From contig CAVTHA010000001.1 of assembly GCA_963734435.1 (NCBI GenBank), positions 124,001-188,000 of the forward strand: a stretch of 64,000 nt of DNA, given 5' to 3'. The notes beneath the pieces were generated by a model. That model was not told where the DNA came from, searched no databases, and saw only the letters and a program-made list of their open reading frames with translations. The position numbers were made by a program, and so were the translations under genes. This document shows, in pieces, positions 55,321 to 64,000 of this stretch. Source of the stretch: Bog-756 sp963734435. Lineage in GTDB: Bacteria; Actinomycetota; Acidimicrobiia; Acidimicrobiales; RAAP-2. Positions within the stretch are counted from its first letter, which is position 1, and the number at the start of each line of letters is the position of its first letter.

Positions 55321-56493
55321 TCACCCTGCGACACAGGGACCGGTGCCAACCGCCTGTGAGGTGGACTCAGCCAGAAGCACCCGGGACCGCACGTCCGGCG
55401 ACGTGAGCGCATAGCCGATGTCGCTGTCGGTGGTCGAGCGCGAGAACACCACGCCGATCACGTCTCCGTCCGGCTGGACCAGGGGGCCTCCCGAATTGCC
55501 CGGTCGGACCGGCGCCTGGATCTCGTACACGTTACGGACAGTGAGACCCTGCCCGTAGATGTCACGGCCCTGGGCTTCGAACTCGGCGAGCACGCCGGCA
55601 GCAACGGCGGTGAACGGACCTCCGTTCGGATAGCCGAGCACCGCGGCCTGGACGCCCCGGGCGACCTGGCCGGAATCGAGCGGTACCGGCCGCTCGTCCA
55701 GACCCTGCACCCGCATCACCGCCAGGTCGTAGGACGGGTCGAACAGGACGACCGACGTCGGATGGGATCCGTTGGCGTCCTGGACCATGGGACGGGGGAT
55801 GCCGGCCACCACGTGAGCATTGGTGACCACCAGTCCGGGGGCGACGACGAAACCGGAGCCCTCTTGGATCTCGCCACACCCGATGCCGATGACCTTCACT
55901 GTCGAAGCGCCGTCGCGGGCCACCGCCTGTTGGAGCTGAGCCGAACCGGGCAGGGCGACAGGCCCCGCCGAGGCGGGAGCCAGTTGGGCGAACACCGGCG
56001 GGAACCCCTCGGCCGACAGGAAGTTCTGCACTCTGGAGAACACCGAGGGTGGAGCAGGCAGTAAAGAATCGAGCGACCGGATGATCCGCGATTGGTCGAT
56101 CGACGCATTGAGGCTGAGCGACGAGCTGTTGACGAAGGTGTTGGCCAGAAGCCAGGCCACCAGCAGCGAAGCGGTCATGGCCACCACCACGCCAAGGGCC
56201 GAGTCGACCATCCCGACGATCCCGCGATGCACCCGGCTGAAGGCCAGGTTGCCCACGATGCGCCCAAGCGTGCCGCACACCGCAGCCACGCCGAGGAGGG
56301 TCACCAGTGCCACGACCGAGCGCGAGGACTCCCCGTGGACCCAGTTGATGGTGATGGACGCCAGCAGGGCCCCGAGGTAGAGACCGATCAGGAAGCCACC
56401 GAAGGAAAGGAGCTGGACAATGGCTCCGAGCCGGAGGCCCTGGACCGCAGCCAGCACCACTACGGCCAGCACGACGAAGTCGATGACGTTCAA
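55321..56493 (-). CDS. MarP-like membrane serine protease (CvpA + trypsin-like)
   Basis: 390 residues. A TTG start at 56493 is chosen because 'NVIDFVVLAVVVLAAVQGLR' begins the CvpA-like four-helix domain there, with AGAGGAA upstream. Helices occupy ~5-120. The protease domain has His227 ('LVVTNAHVVAG'), Asp256 ('DPSYDLAVMRV') and Ser334 ('RPGNSGGPLV'), a complete triad. Cys206 and a Cys near the C-terminus could form the regulatory disulfide known in MarP. The family provides acid and oxidative-stress resistance by processing envelope proteins. A cell-wall substrate is likely but unknown. Confidence 0.92.
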   Translation of the reverse strand: MNVIDFVVLAVVVLAAVQGLRLGAIVQLLSFGGFLIGLYLGALLASITINWVHGESSRSVVALVTLLGVAAVCGTLGRIVGNLAFSRVHRGIVGMVDSALGVVVAMTASLLVAWLLANTFVNSSSLSLNASIDQSRIIRSLDSLLPAPPSVFSRVQNFLSAEGFPPVFAQLAPASAGPVALPGSAQLQQAVARDGASTVKVIGIGCGEIQEGSGFVVAPGLVVTNAHVVAGIPRPMVQDANGSHPTSVVLFDPSYDLAVMRVQGLDERPVPLDSGQVARGVQAAVLGYPNGGPFTAVAAGVLAEFEAQGRDIYGQGLTVRNVYEIQAPVRPGNSGGPLVQPDGDVIGVVFSRSTTDSDIGYALTSPDVRSRVLLAESTSQAVGTGPCVAG

Positions 56494-56708
56494 GGAAACG
56501 TTCCTCTGCCGGCGGGGACCTGGTCCAGGTACTGCCGGTCCGTCACCACCGTGCTTACGGTAGACGGGCCGACGCCACCGCCCTGGTCGGGACCGCCGCC
56601 CCCACCGGTTATCACCGAACGCCGGCGGAGGCAGTGGCAAGATCACGGGGCCAGGAGGATCCCACCCATCGCAGAGGCCGTGCCGCCGGGGGAGATGACC
56701 AGTTCGCC

Positions 56709-57491
56709 GTGAGTGATCGACCGCCAGCGGAGGGTACGGGAGAGCCCGATCCCCCGGGCCCGCCTCCTCCTCCACCACCCCCACCCCCACCGCCGCCGCC
56801 ACCTCAGGGAGCTCCCGGTGCCGCTCCACCCCCGATGCCGACGTCTCCCGACCCCGGAGTGCCCTACGGTCAGGCGCCTCCCTACGGTCAGGTGCCCTAC
56901 GACCAGCCCCCGCCCTACCCGCCTTACGGCCAGGTCCCCTACGGCCAGCTCCCGCCGTATGGCCAAGCGCCGCCCTTCGGCCAGGTCCCCTACGGCTACG
57001 TGCCGGTCCCGGCCGACCGCTTCGGACGGCCCCTGGCCGACTGGTGGCAGCGTCTGATCGCCATCATCATCGACGGCTTGATCATCGGGATCCCCCACCT
57101 GATCATCACCCTGGCCATCGTCGGCTCCTCGGGAGGCGCTTTCCTCGGTGCCAGCTGGCGGGCCGGTGTGATCCTCACCGGTATCGCCTTCGCCATCATC
57201 GGCATCGGTTACTTCGCGCTTCTCAACGGGAGTGAAAGAGGACAGACGGTTGGCCAGATGGCTCTCGGGATCGCGGTTCGGGACGAAGTGAACGGAGGGC
57301 CCATCGACCCCCAACGTGCCGGCCTCCGGATTCTCGTGCTCTATCCGGGGGTCGTCCTCGGATGGATCCCGATCCTCGGTGTGGTCGCCGGGCTCTGGAC
57401 ACTGGTGGCCGGTCTCTCGCCGCTCTGGGACCCCTGTCGTCAGGGTTTTCATGACAAGGCGACCCACACCGACGTGATCAAGGTCCGCTGA
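56709..57491 (+). CDS. RDD-family membrane protein with Pro/Tyr/Gly-rich N-terminus
   Basis: 260 residues, GTG start at 56709. The first ~115 residues are a Pro-rich disordered region with a poly-Pro tract and repeated 'PYGQ(V/A)P' units. The RDD domain follows with 'PLADWWQRLIAIIIDGLIIG' (Arg-Asp signature), three hydrophobic helices and 'NGSERGQTVGQMALGIAVRD', ending 'QGFHDKATHTDVIKV'. Function is unknown; several RDD proteins are transporters or envelope-stress factors. It is divergent from the MarP-like gene and about 18 bp upstream of the lipoprotein gene, so co-transcription is likely. Confidence 0.87.
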   Translation: MSDRPPAEGTGEPDPPGPPPPPPPPPPPPPPPQGAPGAAPPPMPTSPDPGVPYGQAPPYGQVPYDQPPPYPPYGQVPYGQLPPYGQAPPFGQVPYGYVPVPADRFGRPLADWWQRLIAIIIDGLIIGIPHLIITLAIVGSSGGAFLGASWRAGVILTGIAFAIIGIGYFALLNGSERGQTVGQMALGIAVRDEVNGGPIDPQRAGLRILVLYPGVVLGWIPILGVVAGLWTLVAGLSPLWDPCRQGFHDKATHTDVIKVR

Positions 57492-57509
57492 GCCTCCGGC
57501 GCCAAGACC

Positions 57510-58907
57510 GTGGAGCCCGACCGTCCCGCCAACGGAACCGGCACATGTCGGACCGAAGTCAGCCGCTCGTTCCCGAACGGCGGCCCGGTCGGGAACGGGG
57601 TGGGGACCTCCCGCCGGATAACGACCCGTTGCCGGGGGCGGATCGTGGCGGTGTCGGCGCTGATCGTCCTCTCCGCCGGGGCCTGCACGTTCTCTTCGAC
57701 GGCAGGACCCGAGCCGTCCACCATTGCCGCCGGTTCACCCTGGCTGGGCGCCTTCACCGCGGTCCTCCCCCCGGCCCCGGTCAACTCGATGACCGCGGTG
57801 GACTGCCCGACCGACACGTCCTGTTGGGCGGTGGGCTCGACCGTAGGTGGCGCCGGAGCGCCCAACGGAGCGGCGGTCATCGCCACGACCAACGGTGGCG
57901 AGAGCTGGACGTCCCAGGTCATACCGCCCACGGCCGGGTACCTCTCGGGCATCTCCTGCAGTGACCAGCACGACTGCGTCGCCGTGGGTCAGGCCACTCT
58001 GTCGTCCAACGGGCAAGGGGTGGTCATCGCCACCGTCAACGGGGGCCGCTCCTGGCAGCCGCGGCCGACTCCTCCGGGCTTCCTCGACATCACCGCGGTG
58101 TCCTGCCGGAGCGACCACCGGTGCATCGCCGTCGGGGACGTGGCCGGGGGCGCTGCCGCCCTGTCATCGGCTTCGGCCGGATCGGCCTGGGTGCAACGGG
58201 GGACGCTGCCGACAGGTGTGAGCGGCGCAACCGATGTGTCGTGCTCCGACGACGCCCACTGCTGGGTCACGGCTCGGAGCAGCCCCGACCCGGATCACGT
58301 CGCCGGTGTGGTGGCGCTGACCACCGACGGGGGATCGACCTGGACCGCACTGTCCACGCCGACCGGCCTTGGCTACCTCAACGGGATCTCGTGCCTCAGC
58401 TCCGGCGGAGGGAATGCCGCCCTCCCCTTTGCCGCCACCTCCGCACCCACCACGGCGGGCCAGACGGGTACCCCACCGACCGCGCCGGGGACGACGGCCG
58501 CCGGTGCCGCGCCGGCCGCCCCGGTACCGACCACCGGAGTGGCCGGGGCGCATTGCACCGTGGTGGGGACGACCTCCAACACGCTCGATACGGTGCGCAG
58601 CGGACGTGGCGTGATCCTCACCACCGGCAACGGAGGGGGCGAATGGTCGAGCCGACCGGTGCCGGCCTCATCGGCGTCACTGGTGGGCGTGTCCTGCACA
58701 GGGATCGACTCCTGCGTGATGGCGGGAAGCTCCGTGTCCACCTCGACCCAGGCGGGGTCGGTGATCCTCACCGGGCCGACCGGCAGTCAGTGGAAGCACG
58801 TGGCCGAAGTGGACACGCCACAACCCCTCACCGGGGTCAGCTGCGTCTCCCAGTCCCGCTGTGTCGTGGTAGGTGAATCCATCAGCGAGCACCTGGTCGG
58901 CGGCTGA
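57510..58907 (+). CDS. Lipoprotein with seven Cys-paired (BNR/Ycf48-like) propeller repeats
   Basis: 465 residues; GTG at 57510, with an internal GTG nearer the signal segment also possible. A hydrophobic segment and lipobox 'LIVLSAGACTF' predict a membrane lipoprotein. The body has seven repeats with the motif V/I-x-C...C-x-A/V-V-G: 'VDCPTDTSCWAVGS', 'ISCSDQHDCVAVGQ', 'VSCRSDHRCIAVGD', 'VSCSDDAHCWVTAR', 'ISC...HCTVVGT', 'VSCTGIDSCVMAGS' and 'VSCVSQSRCVVVGE'. Blade 5 holds a ~45-residue Ala/Pro/Thr insert. The pattern fits a seven-bladed sialidase-type propeller with a Cys pair per blade. Ligand unknown. Confidence 0.8.
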   Translation: MEPDRPANGTGTCRTEVSRSFPNGGPVGNGVGTSRRITTRCRGRIVAVSALIVLSAGACTFSSTAGPEPSTIAAGSPWLGAFTAVLPPAPVNSMTAVDCPTDTSCWAVGSTVGGAGAPNGAAVIATTNGGESWTSQVIPPTAGYLSGISCSDQHDCVAVGQATLSSNGQGVVIATVNGGRSWQPRPTPPGFLDITAVSCRSDHRCIAVGDVAGGAAALSSASAGSAWVQRGTLPTGVSGATDVSCSDDAHCWVTARSSPDPDHVAGVVALTTDGGSTWTALSTPTGLGYLNGISCLSSGGGNAALPFAATSAPTTAGQTGTPPTAPGTTAAGAAPAAPVPTTGVAGAHCTVVGTTSNTLDTVRSGRGVILTTGNGGGEWSSRPVPASSASLVGVSCTGIDSCVMAGSSVSTSTQAGSVILTGPTGSQWKHVAEVDTPQPLTGVSCVSQSRCVVVGESISEHLVGG

Positions 58908-59066
58908 TCCGACTCGGCGGCCACCACCAGAAGCCGCCACGGCGACGCCGGAGCCTCACGACCGATGGCCGCCCCCGTCACACGGCCTTCCTATGATCAC
59001 TGTCGTGCCCGGATCCCCGCTGGCCTTCCCCTCCATGCCGGGCCACCGGGCTACCCCCGGCCAGCC

Positions 59067-60536
59067 ATGAGCACGGTCGAACCCCTCCGGTCCGGGGTCC
59101 GACGCCGACCCACCTCGACATCGTCCTTCGGAGTCGGCCGGCGAGAGGCGCACGACTCTTCGCCGTTCTACGCCCGCTTCACCCCGCCGCTGGTCTCCGA
59201 TGACTGCGACGTGGCCCCCCATGCCGTGCACGATGCCATCTGGGTGGGCGACGCCCGAGACATGGACCGTTCCGGGCAGGTGGCGGAGCGCTCGGTGGCG
59301 CTGGTGGTGACCTCTCCTCCCTATTTCGCCGGCAAGGAGTACGAGGCGGTTCTCGGTGCGGGGCACGTCCCGGCGGACTACGAGGACTACCTCGGCATGC
59401 TCCACGATGTGTTCAGTCAATGCTTCGAGAAGCTCGAACCCGGAGGGCGGATCGCCGTCAACGTGGCCAACCTGGGGCGAAAGCCCTACCGCTCCCTGTC
59501 CCGGGACGTGATCGACCTACTCGAAGGTCTGGGCTATCTCCTCCGCGGCGAGGTGATCTGGCAGAAGAGCCACGCCGCCGGTGGATCGTGTGCCTGGGGC
59601 ACATACCAGCGACCGGGCAACCCCGTCCTGCGAGACGTCTCCGAGCGGATCGTGGTGGCCTCCAAGGGCCGGTTCGATCGCGCCCTGACGCCGGGCCAGC
59701 GTGCCGCGGCCGGCTTGCCGAGCGAGGGCACCATGACCATGGACGAGTTCATCGACGCCACCATCGACGTCTGGGACATCCCGTCCGAATCGGCCACCCG
59801 GGTCGGGCATCCGGCACCGTTCCCGGTGGAACTGCCCCGCCGGCTCATCGAGCTCTACACCTATCGCGGGGACCTGGTCCTCGACCCGTTCATGGGCTCG
59901 GGCTCGACCGCGCTGGCGGCGATCCGAACCGAGCGGCACTACGTGGGCTTCGACACCGACGGGGCCTACGTGGCCCTGGCGGAACAGCGGATCACCGAGG
60001 AGCGGGCCGCAACCGGTCGTCGGGACCCGGACCATCGAGTCACGGTGGCACCCGGACGATCCGCACCCGCCGGTACCGAGGACACCTTCGACCGCGACGT
60101 GGCCCGGGGCCAGAAGGCGGCCGAGCTGGCCCGCCGGGCGCTCGAAGGGGCCGGGTTCGAGCACATCGAGCGCAACGTCACCTATGGAGACCTCGGCCTC
60201 GGAGTGGACTTCCGGGCGCGTGACGCCCGAGGTGGGCTCTGGCTCTTCGAGCTGTCCGGTGGCTTCTCTGTCACCCGACCCGGCCTTCGCCGACCCGATG
60301 TCCTGTGGAAGACGCTGGGCAAGGCGAGCGTGCTCTACGAGGCGCGTCAGCGGGGAGGGCGGAAGGATCTCGCCCCTCTCATCGTCCTCTCGACCGACGT
60401 TCCAGCCGACGGCTCGCCCGGAGCCAAGTCACTGCGCGCCGTCCATGGCGGTCCGGTCCATGATGTGCTCGAGCTCCTCGACCCCGACGGCATGGCGCGC
60501 CTCGAGTCGTACGGCCAGGGCGACTTCCCCCGGTGA
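59067..60536 (+). CDS. Site-specific DNA methyltransferase (beta class) with nuclease-like C-terminal domain
   Basis: 489 residues from ATG 59067; an in-frame ATG at 58965 gives a Pro/Arg-rich extension. The catalytic motif 'VVTSPPYFAGKEYE' (82-86 TSPPY) precedes the SAM motif 'LVLDPFMGSGSTALAA' (274-281), the order of beta-class enzymes. SPPY suggests N4-cytosine methylation, though N6-adenine is possible. 'RPGNPVLRDVSERIVVASKG' is typical. From ~345 a second domain contains 'LGVDFRARDARGGLWLFEL', with Asp381 and Glu395. This resembles a PD-(D/E)xK core whose Lys is replaced by Ser ('FELSGG'). A candidate restriction partner follows by about 30 bp. Confidence 0.86.
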   Translation: MSTVEPLRSGVRRRPTSTSSFGVGRREAHDSSPFYARFTPPLVSDDCDVAPHAVHDAIWVGDARDMDRSGQVAERSVALVVTSPPYFAGKEYEAVLGAGHVPADYEDYLGMLHDVFSQCFEKLEPGGRIAVNVANLGRKPYRSLSRDVIDLLEGLGYLLRGEVIWQKSHAAGGSCAWGTYQRPGNPVLRDVSERIVVASKGRFDRALTPGQRAAAGLPSEGTMTMDEFIDATIDVWDIPSESATRVGHPAPFPVELPRRLIELYTYRGDLVLDPFMGSGSTALAAIRTERHYVGFDTDGAYVALAEQRITEERAATGRRDPDHRVTVAPGRSAPAGTEDTFDRDVARGQKAAELARRALEGAGFEHIERNVTYGDLGLGVDFRARDARGGLWLFELSGGFSVTRPGLRRPDVLWKTLGKASVLYEARQRGGRKDLAPLIVLSTDVPADGSPGAKSLRAVHGGPVHDVLELLDPDGMARLESYGQGDFPR

Positions 60537-60566
60537 TGAGCGCCGGACCGGACGGCGAGCAGCCCG

Positions 60567-61626
60567 ATGCCCGATGACCGGACGATGGTCACCGAGCTCG
60601 GCACCGCGCTCGGAACGCTTCCCTACCCGAACCCGGCCGCCGCGTTGGCCGACCGGCCCGGCCAGCTGTACATCGACAGCCAGACCTGGGACCGCTTGGT
60701 CTCGGTCCACGACGCGGGCCGGTTCACCGCCGAACTGACCAGGTCGTTCGCCAACGGGCGTGCCCTGTTCGAGGCTCCGGACGGTCTGCGGGGCCGGGTT
60801 CCCCGGACGGTCGAATGGACGGGCGGGAGGCGGCCCCCGGGAGACGAGGTGGCGCCCATCGATCTGCGCATCGACCACGTCTACCTGGTCAGCTGCAAGT
60901 ACGAGTCGGACATCCTGGCCAATGTGTCCCCTGGCCGCCTCTTCGACGGGCTGCTGGCCACCACCGGGGCCTGGGATCGGAGCGACTGGTACGAGACGGT
61001 CGCACCCGATGAGCTCATCGAGCTCTACCAGGCGTGCCTCGAGGCCACCGGGTTGTCGTCGTTGCCGCCCGAGCCCCGGGACTGCAGTCGGGAGGAGCTC
61101 GCCACCCTGCCGCGCCGCTCTGTCGGGGCGTACCTACCCCGACAGCCGATCGCGGGCCGCCTATGTGCAGCTGTGCGCGGCGGTCAGCGTGTCCTCGGCG
61201 CAGCGGTGGACCGAGCAGCTGGGGGCGTCGGGGACCACCCCCGAGACCATGCTCTGGAGACTCCTCCGCATCGGGAGCGCCCCGTACTTCGTACTCGGGC
61301 ATGACCGCCGCACCGGTCTCCCGGCCCGGTTCCGCATCGCCAGCCCCTGGGACTGGCGCGAGGAGTTCGAGCTGGAGGCGTTCGACGTCTCGCCGGCCGC
61401 CGCCGGGCAGCCCCGGGTGGACTGGGCCGGCACCTGCCGCCCACGCCGGGACGGGAGGGCCCAGACGGTGACCGGCCACGTCGAGATCCGGTGGAGTCAC
61501 GGGCGGTTCGCCCAACCACCCGAGGCAAAGGTGTACCTCGACACGCCCATGTCGTGCCTGCCCGGGTACCACCCCCTCGACCCGGTCGGCGAGGGCCAGC
61601 CGACGCTGTGGGCCACCGCCCCGTGA
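60567..61626 (+). CDS. Putative restriction-like endonuclease partner, one frameshift
   Basis: About 352 residues when joined. Starts at ATG 60567 with 'MPDDRTMVTELGTALGTLPY'. A possible PD-(D/E)xK site is 'PIDLRIDHVYLVSCKYESD' (Asp99/Asp103, Ser-Cys-Lys111). The frame shifts by one base at about 61110-61137. The second half reads 'YPDSRSRAAYVQLCAAVS', 'MLWRLLRIGSAPYFVLGHD', 'SPWDWREEFELEAFDV' and 'EAKVYLDTPMSCLPGYHPL'. No family was recognised. Position directly after a methyltransferase and the nuclease-like motif suggest a restriction endonuclease; this is inference. The stop overlaps the next gene by 4 bp (GTGA). Confidence 0.6.
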
Positions 61627-62213
61627 TCACGCCATCCGACGGAGACGGGCCCGCCGGCTGGGACGGGGACTGCTACCAGCAGCGGTTCGACGCGCTGGCC
61701 GCGTCGGGGGTCGATGTCCACGGGGAGGCCGACTTCGTGGCCGACCTCGGCCCAGCGTCCGTGCTCGACGCGGGATGCGGAACCGGCCGGGTGGCCCGGG
61801 AACTGGCCAGGGCGGCATCGAGGTCGTCGGGGTGGATGTAGACCAGTCGATGATCGACACCGCCCGGCGCCTGGCACCGGACATCAGCTGGCTGGTCGCC
61901 GACATCACCCAGCTCCACCTCGACCGGCTCTTCGACGTCGTGGTGATGGCGGGGAACGTGCCGATCTTCGCGGCCGAAGGCTCCCACCAGACGCTCGTCG
62001 CAGGCTGTGCCCGCCACCTGGCCGGGCACGGGCGCGCTCGTGGCCGGCTTCCAGTTGGGCCCCGGCTACCGGCTGGCCGACTACGACCAGCACTGCCACC
62101 GGGCCGGGCTGGCCTGCGTCGAACGCTGGGCCACCTGGTCCCGTGACCCGTTCCTCGGGGGCGACTACGCCGTCTCCGTCCACCGGCCGGCGGCGGAGGA
62201 GGGTCCAGCGTGA
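61623..62213 (+). pseudogene. Class I SAM-dependent methyltransferase, two frameshifts
   Basis: About 196 residues when joined. GTG at 61623 overlaps the preceding stop. 'CYQQRFDALAASGVDVHGEA' leads to the SAM loop 'SVLDAGCGTGRVARELA'. The frame then shifts near 61810 to 'IEVVGVDVDQSMIDTARRLA' and 'VADITQLHL'. A second shift near 62030 gives 'ALVAGFQLGPGYRLADYDQH' and the end 'DYAVSVHRP'. The motifs and domain order fit a small-molecule methyltransferase, not a DNA enzyme. It is translationally coupled to the restriction-like gene, but its involvement in restriction is doubtful. Confidence 0.8.
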
Positions 62214-62284
62214 GCCATCCCATGTTCGTCCACGACCGCCGGCGTCATCGAGGAGGTCATCGCCACAGGGCCTGACTTGTCGGA

Positions 62285-63460
62285 CTAGTGGTCTTGACTC
62301 CCGGCGGTGTAGGAGTGGGCGCCGGCGCCGGCCAGGCGCCCGCCGTCCACGATGAGGTACTCGTCGCGGATGGGGCGGCCGTCGAAGCCAGCATCTCGAG
62401 GATCTCGCGGGTCCCGGCGGCGTAGCGGGCTCTGGGCCGACAGCGACGTTCCCGAGATGTGTGGGGTCATCCCGTCGTGGGGCATGGTCCGCCAGGGGTG
62501 GTCCGGCGGTGCGGGCTGGGGGAACCAGACGTCCCCGGCGTAGCCGGCCAGCTGGCCGCTCTCGAGGGCGCGGACGACGGCGTCACGGTCGCAGATCTTG
62601 CCCCGGGCCGTGTTGACCAGGTAGGTGCCGCGCTTCATGCGGGCGAACATGGCGTCGTCGAAGAGGTGCTCGGTCTCGGGGTGGAGCGGCGCGTTGATGG
62701 TCACCACGTCGCAACGGGCACCATGGAGGCGGCGTCGGGATGGAAGGTGAGGCCCAGCTCCTCCTCGACCTCGGCCGGCAGGCGGTGGCGGTCGGTGTAG
62801 TGGAGCTGCACGTCGAAGGGCTTGAGCCGGCGGAGGACGGCCGAGGCCGATACGGCCGGCGGCCACCGTGCCGACCGCCATGCCCTCGACGTCGTAGGAA
62901 CGTCGACGCAGTCGGCGATGTTCCAGCCGCCCTTCACCACCCAGTCGTGGGAGGGGAGGTAGTTGCGGACGAGGCCGAGGATCATCATCACCACGTGCTC
63001 GGACACGCTGATGCTGTTGGAGTAGGTGACCTCGGCCACGGTGATGCCGTGGTCGATGGCGGCGTCGAGGTCGACGTGGTCCGAGCCGATGCCGGCGGTG
63101 ATGGCCAGCTTGAGGCTTGGGCGCCTTCGGCGATCCGCTCGGCCGTGAGGTAGGCGGGCCAGAACGGCTGGGAGATGACCACGTCGGCATCGGCCAGCTC
63201 CCGCTCGAAGACCGAGTCCGGCCCGTCCTTGTCCGAGGTGACCACCAGGGTGTGGCCGGCGCCTCGAGGAACGCGGCGCAGTCCGAGCTCGCCCGAGACC
63301 GACCCGAGCAGCGCGCCCGGAGTGAAGTCGACCGCGCTCGGGCGAGGGCAGGGTCTGACCACCGGGATAGTGGTCGAGGGCGGGGATCGACGTCCCGCGG
63401 GTAGGCGTCGGGATACCCGTCGACCGGGTCCTCGTAGAGCACGCACAACACCTTGGCCAT
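62285..63460 (-). pseudogene. fdh: NAD-dependent formate dehydrogenase, many frameshifts
   Basis: About 385 residues when joined, starting at ATG 63460 (GGAGG five bases upstream) with 'MAKVLCVLYEDPVDGYP'. At least six one-base shifts break it. Pieces in order: 'GLRRVPRGAGHTLVVTSDKD', 'VVISQPFWPAYLTAERIAE', 'AITAGIGSDHVDLDAAIDHG', 'GWNIADCVD', 'LRRLKPFDVQLHYTDRHRLP', 'APLHPETEHLFDDAMFARMK', 'NTARGKICDRDAVV', 'TPHISGTSLSAQ' and the end 'DGGRLAGAGAHSYT'. 'SQPFWPAYLTAERI', the 'NTARG' Arg and the 'PHISGT' His are formate-dehydrogenase signatures. It oxidises formate to CO2 with NAD+. The intact motifs suggest sequence error. Confidence 0.86.
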
Positions 63461-63604
63461 CGGGTCCTCCCACGTCGGGGGCGAGGCCGTTCCTCTCGGT
63501 CTCGCCGGGTCGTCAGCCGGTTCGACACTAGGGGTCACGACCGTCCCGGCGCAGACGGTTCCGCCTCGACTAGAACCGGGGAACATCGATGCTCGGGGGA
63601 GGCC

Positions 63605-64000
63605 ATGAAGCGCGGGTACTGCAGTGTGGCGTTGCTGTCAACCGTGGCGATGGTGGCGATCGTGGCCGGAGGGTGCGGGTCGAACAGCGCACCCACCACC
63701 AGCGCGACGCCCGCCTACCAGGCGCGGGGCCCGCACACGGTCGGTGTCACCACCCTCGACCTCGGCCCGGCCGGCACCCTGGGCGAGCGCCTCGCCACCG
63801 TCTACTACCCCACCGATCCGGCGTCGGCTTCTGGCCATCCTCGGTTCAGCTACACGGAGGCGTCCACCCTCCCCACTGCCCTGCAACCCATCCTGCCGGC
63901 TGCCTACAACACCACGACCACCATCGACGCCTACACCGACGCCCCCGGTTCGGGTGGCCCCTACCCGGTGGTTCTGTTCAGCCACGGCTTCGGCGGGGAG
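63605..64000 (+). CDS. Secreted alpha/beta hydrolase lipoprotein (N-terminal part, cut by window end)
   Basis: 132 residues seen, open to the end of the window. The ATG at 63605 begins 'MKRGYCSVALLSTVAMVAIV' with lipobox 'VAGGCGS', predicting a membrane lipoprotein. The body ('LATVYYPTD...', 'GPYPVVLFSHGFGGE') matches the start of dienelactone-hydrolase/PAF-acetylhydrolase-like alpha/beta hydrolases, where HGFGG forms the oxyanion-hole region. The nucleophile elbow lies beyond the window. Substrate unknown. Confidence 0.8.
   Translation, partial: MKRGYCSVALLSTVAMVAIVAGGCGSNSAPTTSATPAYQARGPHTVGVTTLDLGPAGTLGERLATVYYPTDPASASGHPRFSYTEASTLPTALQPILPAAYNTTTTIDAYTDAPGSGGPYPVVLFSHGFGGE

Noticed and set aside
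62210..62288. A small GTGA-coupled frame after the SAM methyltransferase ('MFVHDRGVIEEVIATGPD' only after a one-base correction)
   Set aside because: Only ~25 residues, needs a frameshift and overlaps the end of the formate dehydrogenase; not enough to call a gene.

Overview
The window is a high-GC chromosomal segment from an actinobacterium. Supporting signs are an actinobacterial-type LexA box (TCGAAC-N4-GTTCGA) on dinB, an acyl-CoA carboxylase epsilon-like subunit, a MarP-type membrane protease, a PPOX/F420-type flavin enzyme and a mycothiol/maleylpyruvate-isomerase-like DinB-fold protein. Placement in Acidimicrobiia is plausible from the secreted 'GYWLVASDGG' repeat proteins and the ethylmalonyl-CoA genes, but that is inference. 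No phage, intact insertion sequence, CRISPR array or rRNA was seen.

Layout. 0-8.3 kb: an ethylmalonyl-CoA/propionyl-CoA block with ethylmalonyl-CoA mutase (cut by the window edge), acyl-CoA carboxylase beta and epsilon-like subunits, methylmalonyl/ethylmalonyl-CoA epimerase, crotonyl-CoA carboxylase/reductase and an acetyl-CoA acetyltransferase. dinB with its SOS box and a GIY-YIG protein are interspersed. 8.5-12.8 kb: an FAD oxidoreductase and a secreted GH65 enzyme. 12.8-16.1 kb: SixA-like phosphatase, recR and dnaX. 16.4-27.1 kb: secreted repeat proteins and a purple-acid-phosphatase-like giant, with tRNA-Ser(GGA), tadA and a GNAT gene between them. 27.4-36.6 kb: a tightly overlapping minus-strand gene train running GT2-GtrA, HPr-kinase-like ATPase, GT39-like membrane glycosyltransferase, phospholipase-C-like protein, PEGA-like membrane protein, GH99-like lipoprotein and two small paralogous anchored proteins. 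This is the best candidate for an undescribed envelope-glycan system. 37-46 kb: housekeeping and small metabolic genes (HAD phosphatase, MBL/SRPBCC/TetR, lysS, MDR, PPOX, DHFR-like) with tRNA-Ser(CGA) and tRNA-Lys(CTT). 46-50.7 kb: two more secreted repeat proteins, one fused to a second phosphatase. 50.9-58.9 kb: DMT permease, MBL hydrolase, GH15 trehalase-type enzyme with a histone-H1-like tail, MarP-like protease, RDD protein and a seven-repeat lipoprotein. 59-62.2 kb: a DNA methyltransferase with a nuclease-like C-terminus, then a candidate restriction partner and a small SAM methyltransferase, a possible restriction-modification unit. 62.3-64 kb: NAD-dependent formate dehydrogenase and the start of a secreted alpha/beta hydrolase.

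Two general points. First, four proteins share a C-terminal domain of exactly six ~42-residue repeats behind four different N-terminal modules. The repeat phase is circularly permuted between paralogs, which points to a closed six-bladed propeller. Second, many otherwise well-conserved genes are split by one-base frameshifts (dinB, thiolase, GH65, dnaX, VOC, DHFR-like, restriction-like, methyltransferase, formate dehydrogenase, and the 32.6-36.6 kb glycosyltransferase genes). Because conserved motifs continue in the alternate frame and essential dnaX is affected, sequence indel errors are more likely than gene decay. Genes with one shift are listed as CDS; genes with two or more are listed as pseudogene only to flag the broken frame.
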